A stretch of DNA of 64,000 bases from positions 496,001-560,000 of the forward strand of contig JAHBTD010000001.1 in NCBI GenBank assembly GCA_019638775.1, in the 5' to 3' direction. Below the pieces are notes generated by a model that had not been told where the DNA came from, searched no databases, and was given only the letters and a program-made list of their open reading frames with translations. Both the position numbers and the translations under genes were made by a program. This stretch comes from Fimbriimonadaceae bacterium (GTDB taxonomy: Bacteria > Armatimonadota > Fimbriimonadia > Fimbriimonadales > Fimbriimonadaceae). This document shows positions 1 through 7,280 of the stretch, piece after piece. The first letter of the stretch is position 1; the number at the start of each line of letters is the position of its first letter.

Positions 1-2203
1 ATATGAAAACTTTACTGCTGCCGCTGTGTCTCGCCCTGCCAGAAATAGCCCCCGCCATAAGTGCCTCCGCATCTGTCGACAAAACTCCTTCTTTCAATGT
101 AAACATCGTTCCTATTTCATTCTCGCTTGTAGTTGCCACGACTACAATCTTATCCTTTATCTTTTTAACCGATGCTATCACTCTTGCAACCTCCGGCATA
201 ACTTCGAAAGTAGCTTGATCTGGATTTATTGCTTTCAGCCACCCTGGCCAAAGGGCAAAGCCCTTCCTAAGATTCTCATTTTTAATTTTATACATATGCA
301 CAGACCCATCACTCTTAATGTGCGCTACTTCATTATGATTCGTGATGATATCTCCTTTGTAATTCTCTATACCCTCCGCATTCATTATCGACGATAGAAT
401 GTCTTTCTCTGATGCACGGGCTTTTCCGCCTGGATGATTGTGTCCAATCCACACTTCGTCCGCGCCTAACGCTTTGGACCTTTCGTTAACATATCCTGCC
501 TCGATATGCACTGTTCTCCTGGGAATCCGCATAGAGTATACCTCAGTGTCAATGATTCTACCTTTTTTCATATAGACTATGAATGTTTTTTCCACGGCAC
601 CGTCCCGTACAATTTGTACTGCTTCAAGGACATGGCGAGTAGTAGGCACATAGAGTCCTATTAGCTCTGCAAAGCCTTTTTTGACTAGCGGCTCTTTGAC
701 GGAATCAAACAGGACTTCAACCTTGCCGCCCAAATAGGTCTTAATCACAGGCACTGCGTCGTCCCATGATCGAAAGGGACTTCCCGGAAAGATTGTCGAT
801 TTTTTGCCTGCATCACTTGAATCGTAAGCTCCTGAAACCGACAAATCATTTGTGCTGCGCTTTGTTGGACCAAACGCTTCAAGTTGTCTTCCAGCTTCGA
901 TTTGTTCGCGGTAAGTGCTCTTTACTTTTGGCGGTAAGTGAGATTTATAGCCCGCAATAAGCTCGTCAGTGATTTTCCTAACTGGCGAATTAGCTATTTC
1001 ATTTTTCTGATTTTTTGATTTAGTGAATGGAGCATGTACGGGTAGGTCTGGCAAAGATCGATGTGATTGTCGTTGCGCTCTCCAAAGATCATCGATAGCA
1101 TTCGCAACTTCTTTTCGGCCTAAACCCGTTGCACGTCTAGCTAACTCTATGTCCCCAGCGTTGATAACGTACCTAAGGGCCTTGCCTCCACCCTTCAGCA
1201 GCGGCCCACCAACGTCAATCGAAAGAACCTTGAGCGGTAAGTTGACTGCCGCTCCAGCACGATCCTGAATACTCGAGCTTGGGTCAGCGAATGCCAGAAT
1301 GTCCATGGCCACATCACCCGGACTTGTTATTAACTGTGCCCCTAGATGAGTTGCCAGATCGTTGGCCCATTTGCCTCCAGGGAGAGTCTCCTTGAGTCCT
1401 AGGAGCGGGTCTTGAATTTTTCCACTGAGTTGCAGCAAATCGACCATCCGGTCAGAAGCCATTTCTGCCATTTGTCCGACAGTCTTGCCTCTTAGATCTT
1501 CATCGCTAAAGCCAAGGGCTTGAGCGCTGTGGTAGACAGGCCTTGCGGCGAAATTGCCTTCTCGATACGCTTGTTCAATACTTTCTTGGACTGAGTCTTC
1601 GCCTGTCATATAGCGGCGCAAGTTTTCTCTGTCAATTTCAAGCTCCGTCGGACTTTTCCATTCAGGATCGAAGTCACGACTGTTTAAGTTTCTGACTCTA
1701 TATTCATACTCCGCCCTTTCTTGTTTGGCTAGTTTGGTCGCGAGTTCCTCGCCAACACGCCCGGAGCCAAACTTTCTTTCAAAACTGGTTTGAGGAGTCA
1801 GGTCCTGCCCACGAACTTTTGCGGTCGCCTCAGAAAGCCGTTGCGCGTTGCGTTTGACATCGGCTCTCTGTTCTGTACTCAGGCCGGCTCGCGCATAAAA
1901 GTCGTCTGCAAGTTTGCGTGCATTAGCAACCGCATTTTTCCGATTCAGCGCTTTCTGTTTTTCTGACGGGTATGGACCTGTATAGCCATTTGTCGCATTG
2001 TGGGTGAGTTGTTGCCTCAATGGGCTGCGCTTAAGTTGCTCGTGAGCCTCTTTCGTCACCCCTGCTTGCGCGTAGAAATTGTCCAGCGCCAATCGTGCCC
2101 TTGCGATCGCAATATCGCGCTTGTCCTGCTTGGTGACGCTGCTTCCAATAACAGGGCTTGTCGCATCGTGAATAAGCTGTTGCCGATTTGAGTCTTTCTT
2201 CAT
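1..2203 (-). CDS. large phage polyvalent-type protein with RadC-like JAB domain (partial, C-terminus off the left edge)
   Basis: An open frame of 734 codons starts at an ATG that overlaps the upstream stop (ATGA, 2200-2203) and runs off the window without a stop. Residues 32-49 and 90-109 are two copies of a helical repeat ending in D(N/D)FYA(Q/R)AG, which also occurs at the C-terminus of the upstream protein. Near residue 588 the sequence reads HNHPGG followed by ARASEKD. This is the H-x-H-P-x-G-x(4)-S-x2-D signature of JAMM/JAB metalloproteins, with RadC-like spacing (H588, H590, S598, D601). RadC-like JAB domains are known in phage and plasmid polyvalent proteins that enter the recipient with the DNA. 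The zinc site looks intact, so peptidase or deubiquitinase-like activity is possible; the substrate is unknown. Confidence 0.75.
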   Translation of the reverse strand, partial: MKKDSNRQQLIHDATSPVIGSSVTKQDKRDIAIARARLALDNFYAQAGVTKEAHEQLKRSPLRQQLTHNATNGYTGPYPSEKQKALNRKNAVANARKLADDFYARAGLSTEQRADVKRNAQRLSEATAKVRGQDLTPQTSFERKFGSGRVGEELATKLAKQERAEYEYRVRNLNSRDFDPEWKSPTELEIDRENLRRYMTGEDSVQESIEQAYREGNFAARPVYHSAQALGFSDEDLRGKTVGQMAEMASDRMVDLLQLSGKIQDPLLGLKETLPGGKWANDLATHLGAQLITSPGDVAMDILAFADPSSSIQDRAGAAVNLPLKVLSIDVGGPLLKGGGKALRYVINAGDIELARRATGLGRKEVANAIDDLWRAQRQSHRSLPDLPVHAPFTKSKNQKNEIANSPVRKITDELIAGYKSHLPPKVKSTYREQIEAGRQLEAFGPTKRSTNDLSVSGAYDSSDAGKKSTIFPGSPFRSWDDAVPVIKTYLGGKVEVLFDSVKEPLVKKGFAELIGLYVPTTRHVLEAVQIVRDGAVEKTFIVYMKKGRIIDTEVYSMRIPRRTVHIEAGYVNERSKALGADEVWIGHNHPGGKARASEKDILSSIMNAEGIENYKGDIITNHNEVAHIKSDGSVHMYKIKNENLRKGFALWPGWLKAINPDQATFEVMPEVARVIASVKKIKDKIVVVATTSENEIGTMFTLKEGVLSTDAEALMAGAISGRARHSGSSKVFI

Positions 2204-2862
2204 CTTCTCGCGAAGTTGGACGGCACACCAGCTTCTCGGTAGAATCGCTCAAGCTTCTCATGAGCTTGTTGTAGAGAAGTTTGTCTTGCAGATTCTTTTA
2301 GTCTATTCTCAGCCTGGGCAAGGCTTTCGCGGCGAATAACGATCCCCCCAACCAGCCTCGGCACATCCCGCACAGCAACGCCCAGAGCCTTCGCTATCTG
2401 GTCCGTCACAAGGTCCCAGCGCTCCACGCTCCCGTCGACCATTCGCACTGTCCGACCGCCAAACCCCGACGCTCGCCCCGCCTTCGTCTCCGACCGATAG
2501 TCCTCAAGGTCGAGGTTCGCTCGGTGCAGCCGCATGCCAAGCTGATCCGCTGAGCTGCGCGAGATCTCCAGATACCGCTGATATCTCTTCCTCTCCTCAG
2601 CGGTCGCCTGTCGCAAAGGATCGCTTGCAAAAGGCTTGAGCGCGCTGTACGCGTTCGCCAGCTCCTGCCGTAGCGCCGTTGCCGACTTTCCAGTGCCCTC
2701 AAGCTGGCGTATCTGCTTCTCCAGCCGCTGCTTTCGGTTCCGCAGCCGACTCTCCGCCGCAGTCGCCAAAGAAGGAAATCGCTTCCGTAACCGAACGGCA
2801 TCCTCAACCCCAACACCCGATTCGCCCCCAACGCCCAGATTCGCATAGATCGATAAATTCAT
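2200..2862 (-). CDS. coiled-coil protein, phage-like, unknown function
   Basis: A 220-residue protein with a good ribosome site (AGGGG six bases before the ATG). Residues about 25-115 are rich in Arg, Glu, Gln and Leu with heptad-like spacing, suggesting a long coiled coil. The C-terminus carries one copy of the HEKLERFYREAG motif that recurs twice in the next gene, with which it overlaps by four bases (ATGA). The two products are therefore probably made together and related by partial duplication. I do not recognise a family. A structural or ejected virion protein is a reasonable guess from context only. Confidence 0.6.
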   Translation of the reverse strand: MNLSIYANLGVGGESGVGVEDAVRLRKRFPSLATAAESRLRNRKQRLEKQIRQLEGTGKSATALRQELANAYSALKPFASDPLRQATAEERKRYQRYLEISRSSADQLGMRLHRANLDLEDYRSETKAGRASGFGGRTVRMVDGSVERWDLVTDQIAKALGVAVRDVPRLVGGIVIRRESLAQAENRLKESARQTSLQQAHEKLERFYREAGVPSNFARR

Positions 2863-2882
2863 CAGTACCCCTCGCGCAGCAA

Positions 2883-2920
2883 AAAGGCAGAAGGAAGCTC
2901 ATCCCTTCTGCCTTGCAACC
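2883..2920 (-). terminator. rho-independent terminator
   Basis: On the minus strand GGCAGAAGG and CCTTCTGCC form a 9-bp stem around a 9-base loop, followed by TTTTT. It ends transcription from the 3210-3696 genes and lies just before the ribosome site of the 2862 gene, so that gene pair needs its own promoter or read-through. Confidence 0.75.
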
Positions 2921-3030
2921 TATTCTCAGCTCTCTAAATATCAGCCCCTGTCCCGCATAATCCACTTCCCTCTGGCAAGCCATATCAGCCTGAAGCCAGC
3001 CGCCGGACGAAAACCTGCCTCTCTATTCCC

Positions 3031-3100
3031 CTGTATGTTCTACACGTCCTACATGTCCCATGTGTCCTACATGTCCTATATGTCTTACCTTTCTATCCGC
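3031..3100. repeat. degenerate 10-bp repeat array (consensus TAGGACATGT on minus strand)
   Basis: The spacer between 2863 and 3209 (347 bp) holds the terminator above and, at 3031-3100, about seven head-to-tail degenerate decamers. On the plus strand they read as variants of ACATGTCCTA. The period is 10 bp, about one DNA turn. A second array lies at 3869-3990. No open frame or RNA gene is seen in the rest of the spacer. Confidence 0.7.
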
Positions 3101-3209
3101 TTGCCCTCGCCTTCACGCCTTTGCGCCTTTGCGAGAAACTTTCCCACAACCGCGCAACAAATCTCCCCATCTCAATCAAAAATCGTAATTCACAAATCGT
3201 AAATCGGCC

Positions 3210-3503
3210 TCACCCCATCTCCCTCCGAAACCCCTCATCCAACTCCCACTCCAAAGCAAACCGCCGCGTCTCATCACGCAGCTCCTTGTAAGGATCGCGG
3301 AACAAGTCCATCAAACTAAGCTTCCTCCCCCGATCGATCCACTTGTAGACAAGCACAGCCGCAGCCGAAAGGAAGGCTTCCAAATCCCCCCCTGCCACAC
3401 CCATCTCAAGCGCCTTCTGAGAGACGGCCGCACCAAACATCGCAATCCGACGCGCGTCCTTGTTCGCCGTCGGAATCTGTCGAAACACCATATCGATCTT
3501 CAT
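3210..3503 (-). CDS. small phage-like protein, unknown
   Basis: A 97-residue protein, largely helical and rich in Arg, Glu and Ala, with a C-terminal run of charged residues. The ATG at 3503 is preferred over longer in-frame starts because GGGAG stands about nine bases before it and the upstream membrane-protein gene stops at 3508. The tight spacing (4 bp) indicates an operon with that gene. I recognise no family. Position beside a small two-helix membrane protein is typical of phage lysis or tail-end modules, but nothing in the sequence itself shows that role. Confidence 0.6.
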   Translation of the reverse strand: MKIDMVFRQIPTANKDARRIAMFGAAVSQKALEMGVAGGDLEAFLSAAAVLVYKWIDRGRKLSLMDLFRDPYKELRDETRRFALEWELDEGFRREMG

Positions 3504-3507
3504 TGCT

Positions 3508-3696
3508 CTACACTCCCGTTGCTGATATCCCAAGGGCCGCCGAAGCTCCGGTGACAGCGCCCGCCACCCACCTCCGCACAGCCAAACTCCAGTCAAAATC
3601 TCCCTCCGCCCGCGCCCAGGCGTTCACGTCGACCACTGCCGCGCTCAATAACCCTGCCAACGCACCAACGACCACTGCCCTCCAACTCATCTCCAT
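3508..3696 (-). CDS. small two-helix membrane protein, possible holin
   Basis: A 62-residue protein. Residues about 5-22 (WRAVVVGALAGLLSAAVVD) and 42-60 (WVAGAVTGASAALGISA) are hydrophobic, separated by a short polar segment containing VNAWAR and FDW. Size and two-helix layout fit class II holins or other small phage membrane proteins. The ATG at 3696 has AGGAG seven bases upstream. No endolysin is seen next to it, so the holin label is only a suggestion from size and context. Confidence 0.6.
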   Translation of the reverse strand: MEMSWRAVVVGALAGLLSAAVVDVNAWARAEGDFDWSLAVRRWVAGAVTGASAALGISATGV

Positions 3697-3714
3697 CTCA
3701 ATGCTCCTAAAATA

Positions 3715-3742
3715 GAAAGAGGCCGCCTTAAAGCGACCTCGT
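3715..3742 (-). terminator. rho-independent terminator
   Basis: On the minus strand GAGGTCGC and GGCGGCCTC pair imperfectly around TTTAA and are followed by TTTCTATTTT. It separates the 4094-4336 gene from the 3508-3696 gene. Confidence 0.6.
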
Positions 3743-3868
3743 CTCTCCTGCATCCAACCGCCTCTGCGACTGGTCAATTCTCTTGACATCTCTCACATCG
3801 CCTATTCGCCCATCTGTATCTCTGCCCTACATAACCTGCCTGCCCGCATGTTCTGCCTTCCTAATCAA

Positions 3869-3990
3869 TCCTATGTCCTATATGTTCTACATGTCTTATA
3901 AGTCTTAACTGTCCTATCTATCCCATCCGTCCTATCTATCCCATCCGTCCTATCCGTCCTATTCGTCTTATTCGTCTTATACGTCCTATC
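3869..3990. repeat. second degenerate 10-bp repeat array
   Basis: The 397-bp gap between 3697 and 4093 contains the terminator above and, at 3869-3990, about twelve degenerate decamers (plus-strand variants of CCATCCGTCCTA, CTATTCGTCTTA). They share the register and the GTC(C/T)TA core of the array at 3031-3100. The array falls in the 3' untranslated region of the 4094-4336 gene. Nothing else is visible in the gap. Confidence 0.7.
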
Positions 3991-4093
3991 CCGCCCCCCT
4001 TCCAAGACCAAACCGCCGCCCACCTCTTGGTGCAGAAAAGCCTTACCTGAGCACTGCTCTCAGCCGTCGGCGCTCGGTATAGAAAGGCTCCCT

Positions 4094-4336
4094 TTACTCC
4101 TCTTCCTGACGCCTGGAAGCGAGTTCCTCCTTGAATGAGGGAGTCTCCGGATTGGGGTTCACCCAGTTCTTTGTCAGACTTCCGTCCGGTTGCAGGCCGA
4201 TTAGCTTCCCAACCTCTGGATAATCCGCGTAAAACCCCGCCCTCACACCCTTTTTTGACCTCGTGTAAAGCCATCGGAGATACTTCACCATATGGTAGTC
4301 CATATTCGAAATCTCGTACTCTCTCCTTCCCTGCAT
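4094..4336 (-). CDS. small phage-like protein, unknown
   Basis: An 80-residue basic-then-acidic protein starting MQGRREYEISN. The ATG at 4336 is read through the 'cctgcat' at 4330-4336. Tyr, Lys and Trp are frequent in the first half (HMVKYLRWLYTRSKKG) and the tail is charged (LASRRQEEE). I do not recognise the family. A longer reading in another frame across the decamer repeats gives a low-complexity GRIRRI product and is rejected. Coding is supported by ordinary amino-acid composition only. Confidence 0.5.
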   Translation of the reverse strand: MQGRREYEISNMDYHMVKYLRWLYTRSKKGVRAGFYADYPEVGKLIGLQPDGSLTKNWVNPNPETPSFKEELASRRQEEE

Positions 4337-4381
4337 ATGCTACTCCTCATATCAGCTGCCCCGAACACGCATCTCTACCAC

Positions 4382-4413
4382 CTTATCCCGCACGCATCTA
4401 ATCCTGAGGCCAT
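4382..4413. repeat. imperfect direct repeat, left copy
   Basis: This 32-bp sequence (starting CTTATCCCGCACGC, ending CTGAGGCCAT) recurs at 5716-5747 with 29 of 32 matches. The two copies bracket the plus-strand gene at 4648-5679, as expected if that cassette was inserted or duplicated. The surrounding 311-bp gap (4337-4647) otherwise holds only a candidate -10 box. Confidence 0.75.
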
Positions 4414-4537
4414 CGCCCGCTTCTCCCCAGGATCGAGGACCTATAAGAATTGCTCCACCCATACTATCGGACCAAGAAAAAGGCTGTGACCTCAGCTAGC
4501 TGGAACTCCTCAACATCCACCTTGTAACACGCCATCC

Positions 4538-4543
4538 TATAAT
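4538..4543 (+). promoter_or_regulatory. candidate -10 box TATAAT
   Basis: A consensus TATAAT lies 105 bp before the start of the plus-strand gene at 4648. No good -35 is visible at 17 bp, so this is weak evidence that the cassette has its own promoter, opposite in direction to the surrounding genes. Confidence 0.35.
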
Positions 4544-4647
4544 AGCAGACAGAACTATACTGCAACGGACTTGTTGCGCTAAACTCAGTGTGCCTGCAAT
4601 TTGGCTTGAGCAAACTGACTCTGCCAATCCATGCGAGGACCGCAACA

Positions 4648-5679
4648 ATGGACTTGTTCAAACTCGGCTTTCGAGGATTTCTCGAGCTCATTCGTGCCCT
4701 GCTGTCAGAAACATATCCTGGCATCACATTCGAAAAGGCTCCCCCCGACCTGATAGATGCAGGCATCAATATCGTTGCGCACACGAGCGACGAGACTCAC
4801 TCATGCGTCAAGCGATTGGCCATAAGCTGTCATAGACTGCACTATGTCAGACGTTCAGATTGTGACCGGATCGCCAGCAATCTCAGAAACGCACGCTCGA
4901 ATTATGATTCTCTAGTGTTAGCATTCACATGCAGTCTCAAGCCCAACATTGAACACTACATACGATCGTTGCTTACTGACAATGATCAGACTGAAGTCAC
5001 GATTCTGTCGGAGTCAAATCTCCTGTCATCAGGACTGGACGTCAAGAAATGGAATATTGCCAGCGCCTTCTTAGAGATGGCAAACCTTGAAAAGAATCTC
5101 TTTATTGAGTCATTGACACAAGGAAAAGACGAAATCTCCTCAATTATCGGTGATATCGGCTTTGCTGACTATTCAATTTACATAAACACCGGCAAACACA
5201 CTAATGACTCTCACAAACTCGAATATAACCTGATTAGACGAGAGCCTAATGGTGACCTTGCTGTGATCTATGGACGATACTACGCATCGGTTGATCCTAT
5301 AACGCTAAAATGGGATGCCATTTTTTCGTTCGATCTTTCAAATCCTGATGTATCAGAGGACGCCACGCTCAAAAGTCTGGTGCTAAATCAATTCTTAAAA
5401 CAACCGAAGCCACATCGGCATCTCATTGAAATCGAAGCTCTTATAAAGGTTTCTGCTATAGAAAAAATCACAGCCCCTTCGCCAAAGGATGGTATTTACC
5501 TTCCTACGATACACATGCGTAAAACCGAGGATTCTATTTTTACGTTCAGTGAGACTTCTATCATTGGCTACCCGCTAAAAAAGCGAAGTCATTCTCTATG
5601 CCTGCCAGAGTGCGCCAGAATTCAAGTATTTGAGCCGCAAGAAAGACAATTCAAACAGTTGTTTCACCCTGATATCTAG
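4648..5679 (+). CDS. cargo protein A, paralogue of 6237-7280; possible degenerate Mrr-like domain
   Basis: A 343-residue protein of no family I can name, lying on the opposite strand to the element's other genes. It aligns end to end with the product of 6237-7280. The N-terminal third reads like an Mrr/REase-fold domain: FE (28-29), D37-AGINIV, then LAISCHR (57-63) where such nucleases have (E/Q)xK, then a helix and LVLAFTC. The catalytic Lys motif is absent, so nuclease activity is doubtful. The most conserved block of the pair is NGDLAVIYGRYYA...WDAIF. The ATG at 4648 was chosen because it matches the paralogue's start and follows GAGGA. It is a likely moron or defence/anti-defence gene. 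The repeats around it support gain as a cassette. Confidence 0.7.
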   Translation: MDLFKLGFRGFLELIRALLSETYPGITFEKAPPDLIDAGINIVAHTSDETHSCVKRLAISCHRLHYVRRSDCDRIASNLRNARSNYDSLVLAFTCSLKPNIEHYIRSLLTDNDQTEVTILSESNLLSSGLDVKKWNIASAFLEMANLEKNLFIESLTQGKDEISSIIGDIGFADYSIYINTGKHTNDSHKLEYNLIRREPNGDLAVIYGRYYASVDPITLKWDAIFSFDLSNPDVSEDATLKSLVLNQFLKQPKPHRHLIEIEALIKVSAIEKITAPSPKDGIYLPTIHMRKTEDSIFTFSETSIIGYPLKKRSHSLCLPECARIQVFEPQERQFKQLFHPDI

Positions 5680-5715
5680 AGTGATCCTATCGGACCTTTG
5701 CATCACGTCCTCAAA

Positions 5716-5747
5716 CTTATCCCACACCCACCTAATCCTGAGGCCAT
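5716..5747. repeat. imperfect direct repeat, right copy
   Basis: This is the partner of the 4382-4413 repeat (29/32 identical). It begins 36 bp after the stop of the plus-strand gene, so gene plus one repeat copy forms a unit of about 1.33 kb. Confidence 0.75.
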
Positions 5748-5782
5748 GGAGCCTCCGCCTTGAATAGCATTCCAATCCAGCC

Positions 5783-6100
5783 TCACAGGAACTGCATCCG
5801 CCCATGCTCCTGCCACGCCAAATAATCCTTCCCGCCAGGGAGATGCCCGCCAAGAAGCTCGTCGAACTTAGCCTTAACCTCACGCGGAATCCTGTTCTCC
5901 AGCGGAGTCCCCTTCAGCTGAAGATAGATATCCTTCAGCCAGACCCGAAAGTTCCGAAATGCTGACTCCAGCCGCGCGTTTGAAGCCTTCCCGTCGCGGA
6001 CATAACGCTCGAAATGCCGCACGAATTGCTCAACCGTCGGCACTCCCAAGCCGTTACCCCGCCACCGAGTCTTCTCGGAGTTCAACTCAGCATAAACCCC
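5783..6100 (-). pseudogene. fragment of a phage polyvalent-protein gene
   Basis: The minus-strand frame from the stop codon at 6101-6103 to 5783 has no proper start; only a TTG at 6085 is available. It encodes VYAELNSEKTRWRGNG, then VEQFVRHFERYVRDGKASN and FRNFRVWLKDIYLQLKG. This pattern (E.FAR.F..Y...GKAP...L...F..F+.WL..IY..L) is a module that recurs inside large phage and plasmid polyvalent proteins. Here it stands alone as about 100 residues between two plus-strand genes. The simplest reading is a remnant left when the cargo genes replaced or disrupted a longer gene. It might still be translated from the TTG as a small protein. Confidence 0.6.
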
Positions 6101-6172
6101 TCATATGTAGGTCATCCCAGCAATTCTCAATTAGCGAAAGCCCCAGATCACAGCCCGTGTAGTAGAGTCATG

Positions 6173-6178
6173 TATACT
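6173..6178 (+). promoter_or_regulatory. candidate -10 box TATACT
   Basis: TATACT at 6173-6178 lies 59 bp before the chosen start of the second cargo gene. No clear -35 is seen. Confidence 0.3.
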
Positions 6179-6236
6179 GTTCTGCAAGATTGATCTGCTA
6201 CCAAGATAAATGCAGCAGCGAGCAGAGGTTTTGTAT

Positions 6237-7280
6237 ATGGCCCAAAACAAGCCAGATTTCTACAGGATTGGATATCCAGGTATTGTTTCCATGACACGAG
6301 CGCTGCTAATCAATTTTCGCGTTTGGGAATCCTTCGAGCGTGCGGACCATCAGTATCTTGATGCATATATCGACTGGATAGGCCACAGTGAAACTGAGCC
6401 AGATGGTCATGGCTGCCGCTGGCTGATAAGTTGCATTAGAGCTCATACAATTCGTGAATCAGACGTACAACGCATCACTCAGCACATTAGTACTCGCATC
6501 AGAAAGAGCGACAAGCTCCTAATTGTTATCACATGTCCCGTTAGAGACAAGTTACAATCGCTTTTTTTGCATTTAGTTTCAATGTGCGGCATTAATGCCA
6601 GTGTAATTATTGACAGCAACGTACTTTGCGACTATTATTCGAAATCGGAATACATAAAACATATGTACCCATATGTTGAACCCACACTTCTTCACGACAA
6701 ATCCTTTTTGAGCACTCTGCGAGATCCTGCCGAGTTCATTTTTCCATTTGCTGAGGATATTGGTCAGCTACTGACTTCCAAGAAGGTTGAGATTATTTGC
6801 ACCAAAAACAAAGTATGCGAAGCTCTAAGAGTTGAACACAACGGTAGCATCACTATCATTTATGACAAATATTATGCGTTCGCAGACGTCGCCACTGGTG
6901 AATGGGATGCCCTATTTACACACAATCATTCAGAAATCGAATTTGACAATTTTAAGAGCATCTCGCCTAGATCACGCACGGCTTCTTACGGCATTGTTGA
7001 GTTGCATGTCACAATCAAACCTACCCTTATAGGCGATGAAACGTCGAAACCGGCACTAGGACTTTCCCTTAATAGACCTACGCTATTGCTGCCACCAGAG
7101 TATGAACTCTGGGATGCGGAAGAAGGGAGAGACTTTAATTTCATTTTTTATCCGTTTCACCGAAAGAAAGCCGCTAAAGAAATGTATTTAGTGGACAGAA
7201 AAGAGATTCTTGCATTGGAATCAAACACGCTAAATCAAGAGTTTAGTGTTGACCAGCACAAGATCACACTTTCTTTTTGA
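6237..7280 (+). CDS. cargo protein B, paralogue of 4648-5679
   Basis: A 347-residue protein. Like its paralogue it has FE (33-34), D42-AYIDWI, then WLISCIRA (62-69) and DKLLIVITCPVRDKLQS, an arrangement resembling an Mrr-type endonuclease fold lacking the (E/Q)xK motif. The second half shares NGSITIIYDKYYA...WDALF with the paralogue; overall identity is low. The ATG at 6237 (AGAGG eight bases upstream) is preferred to 6210. Its 3' end overlaps the convergent gene at 7264 by 17 bp. Base composition is visibly more AT-rich than the chromosomal genes further right, in keeping with acquisition. No function can be assigned beyond probable accessory cargo. Confidence 0.7.
   Translation: MAQNKPDFYRIGYPGIVSMTRALLINFRVWESFERADHQYLDAYIDWIGHSETEPDGHGCRWLISCIRAHTIRESDVQRITQHISTRIRKSDKLLIVITCPVRDKLQSLFLHLVSMCGINASVIIDSNVLCDYYSKSEYIKHMYPYVEPTLLHDKSFLSTLRDPAEFIFPFAEDIGQLLTSKKVEIICTKNKVCEALRVEHNGSITIIYDKYYAFADVATGEWDALFTHNHSEIEFDNFKSISPRSRTASYGIVELHVTIKPTLIGDETSKPALGLSLNRPTLLLPPEYELWDAEEGRDFNFIFYPFHRKKAAKEMYLVDRKEILALESNTLNQEFSVDQHKITLSF

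Noticed and set aside
2031-2261. 76-residue minus-strand frame
   Set aside because: It conflicts with the open frame from 2203 to the left edge, which carries the JAB motif and continuous domain-like sequence.
3936-4274. Reading frame with a GRIRRIGRIG tail
   Set aside because: It is the shadow of the decamer repeats and overlaps the more normal 80-residue frame at 4094-4336.
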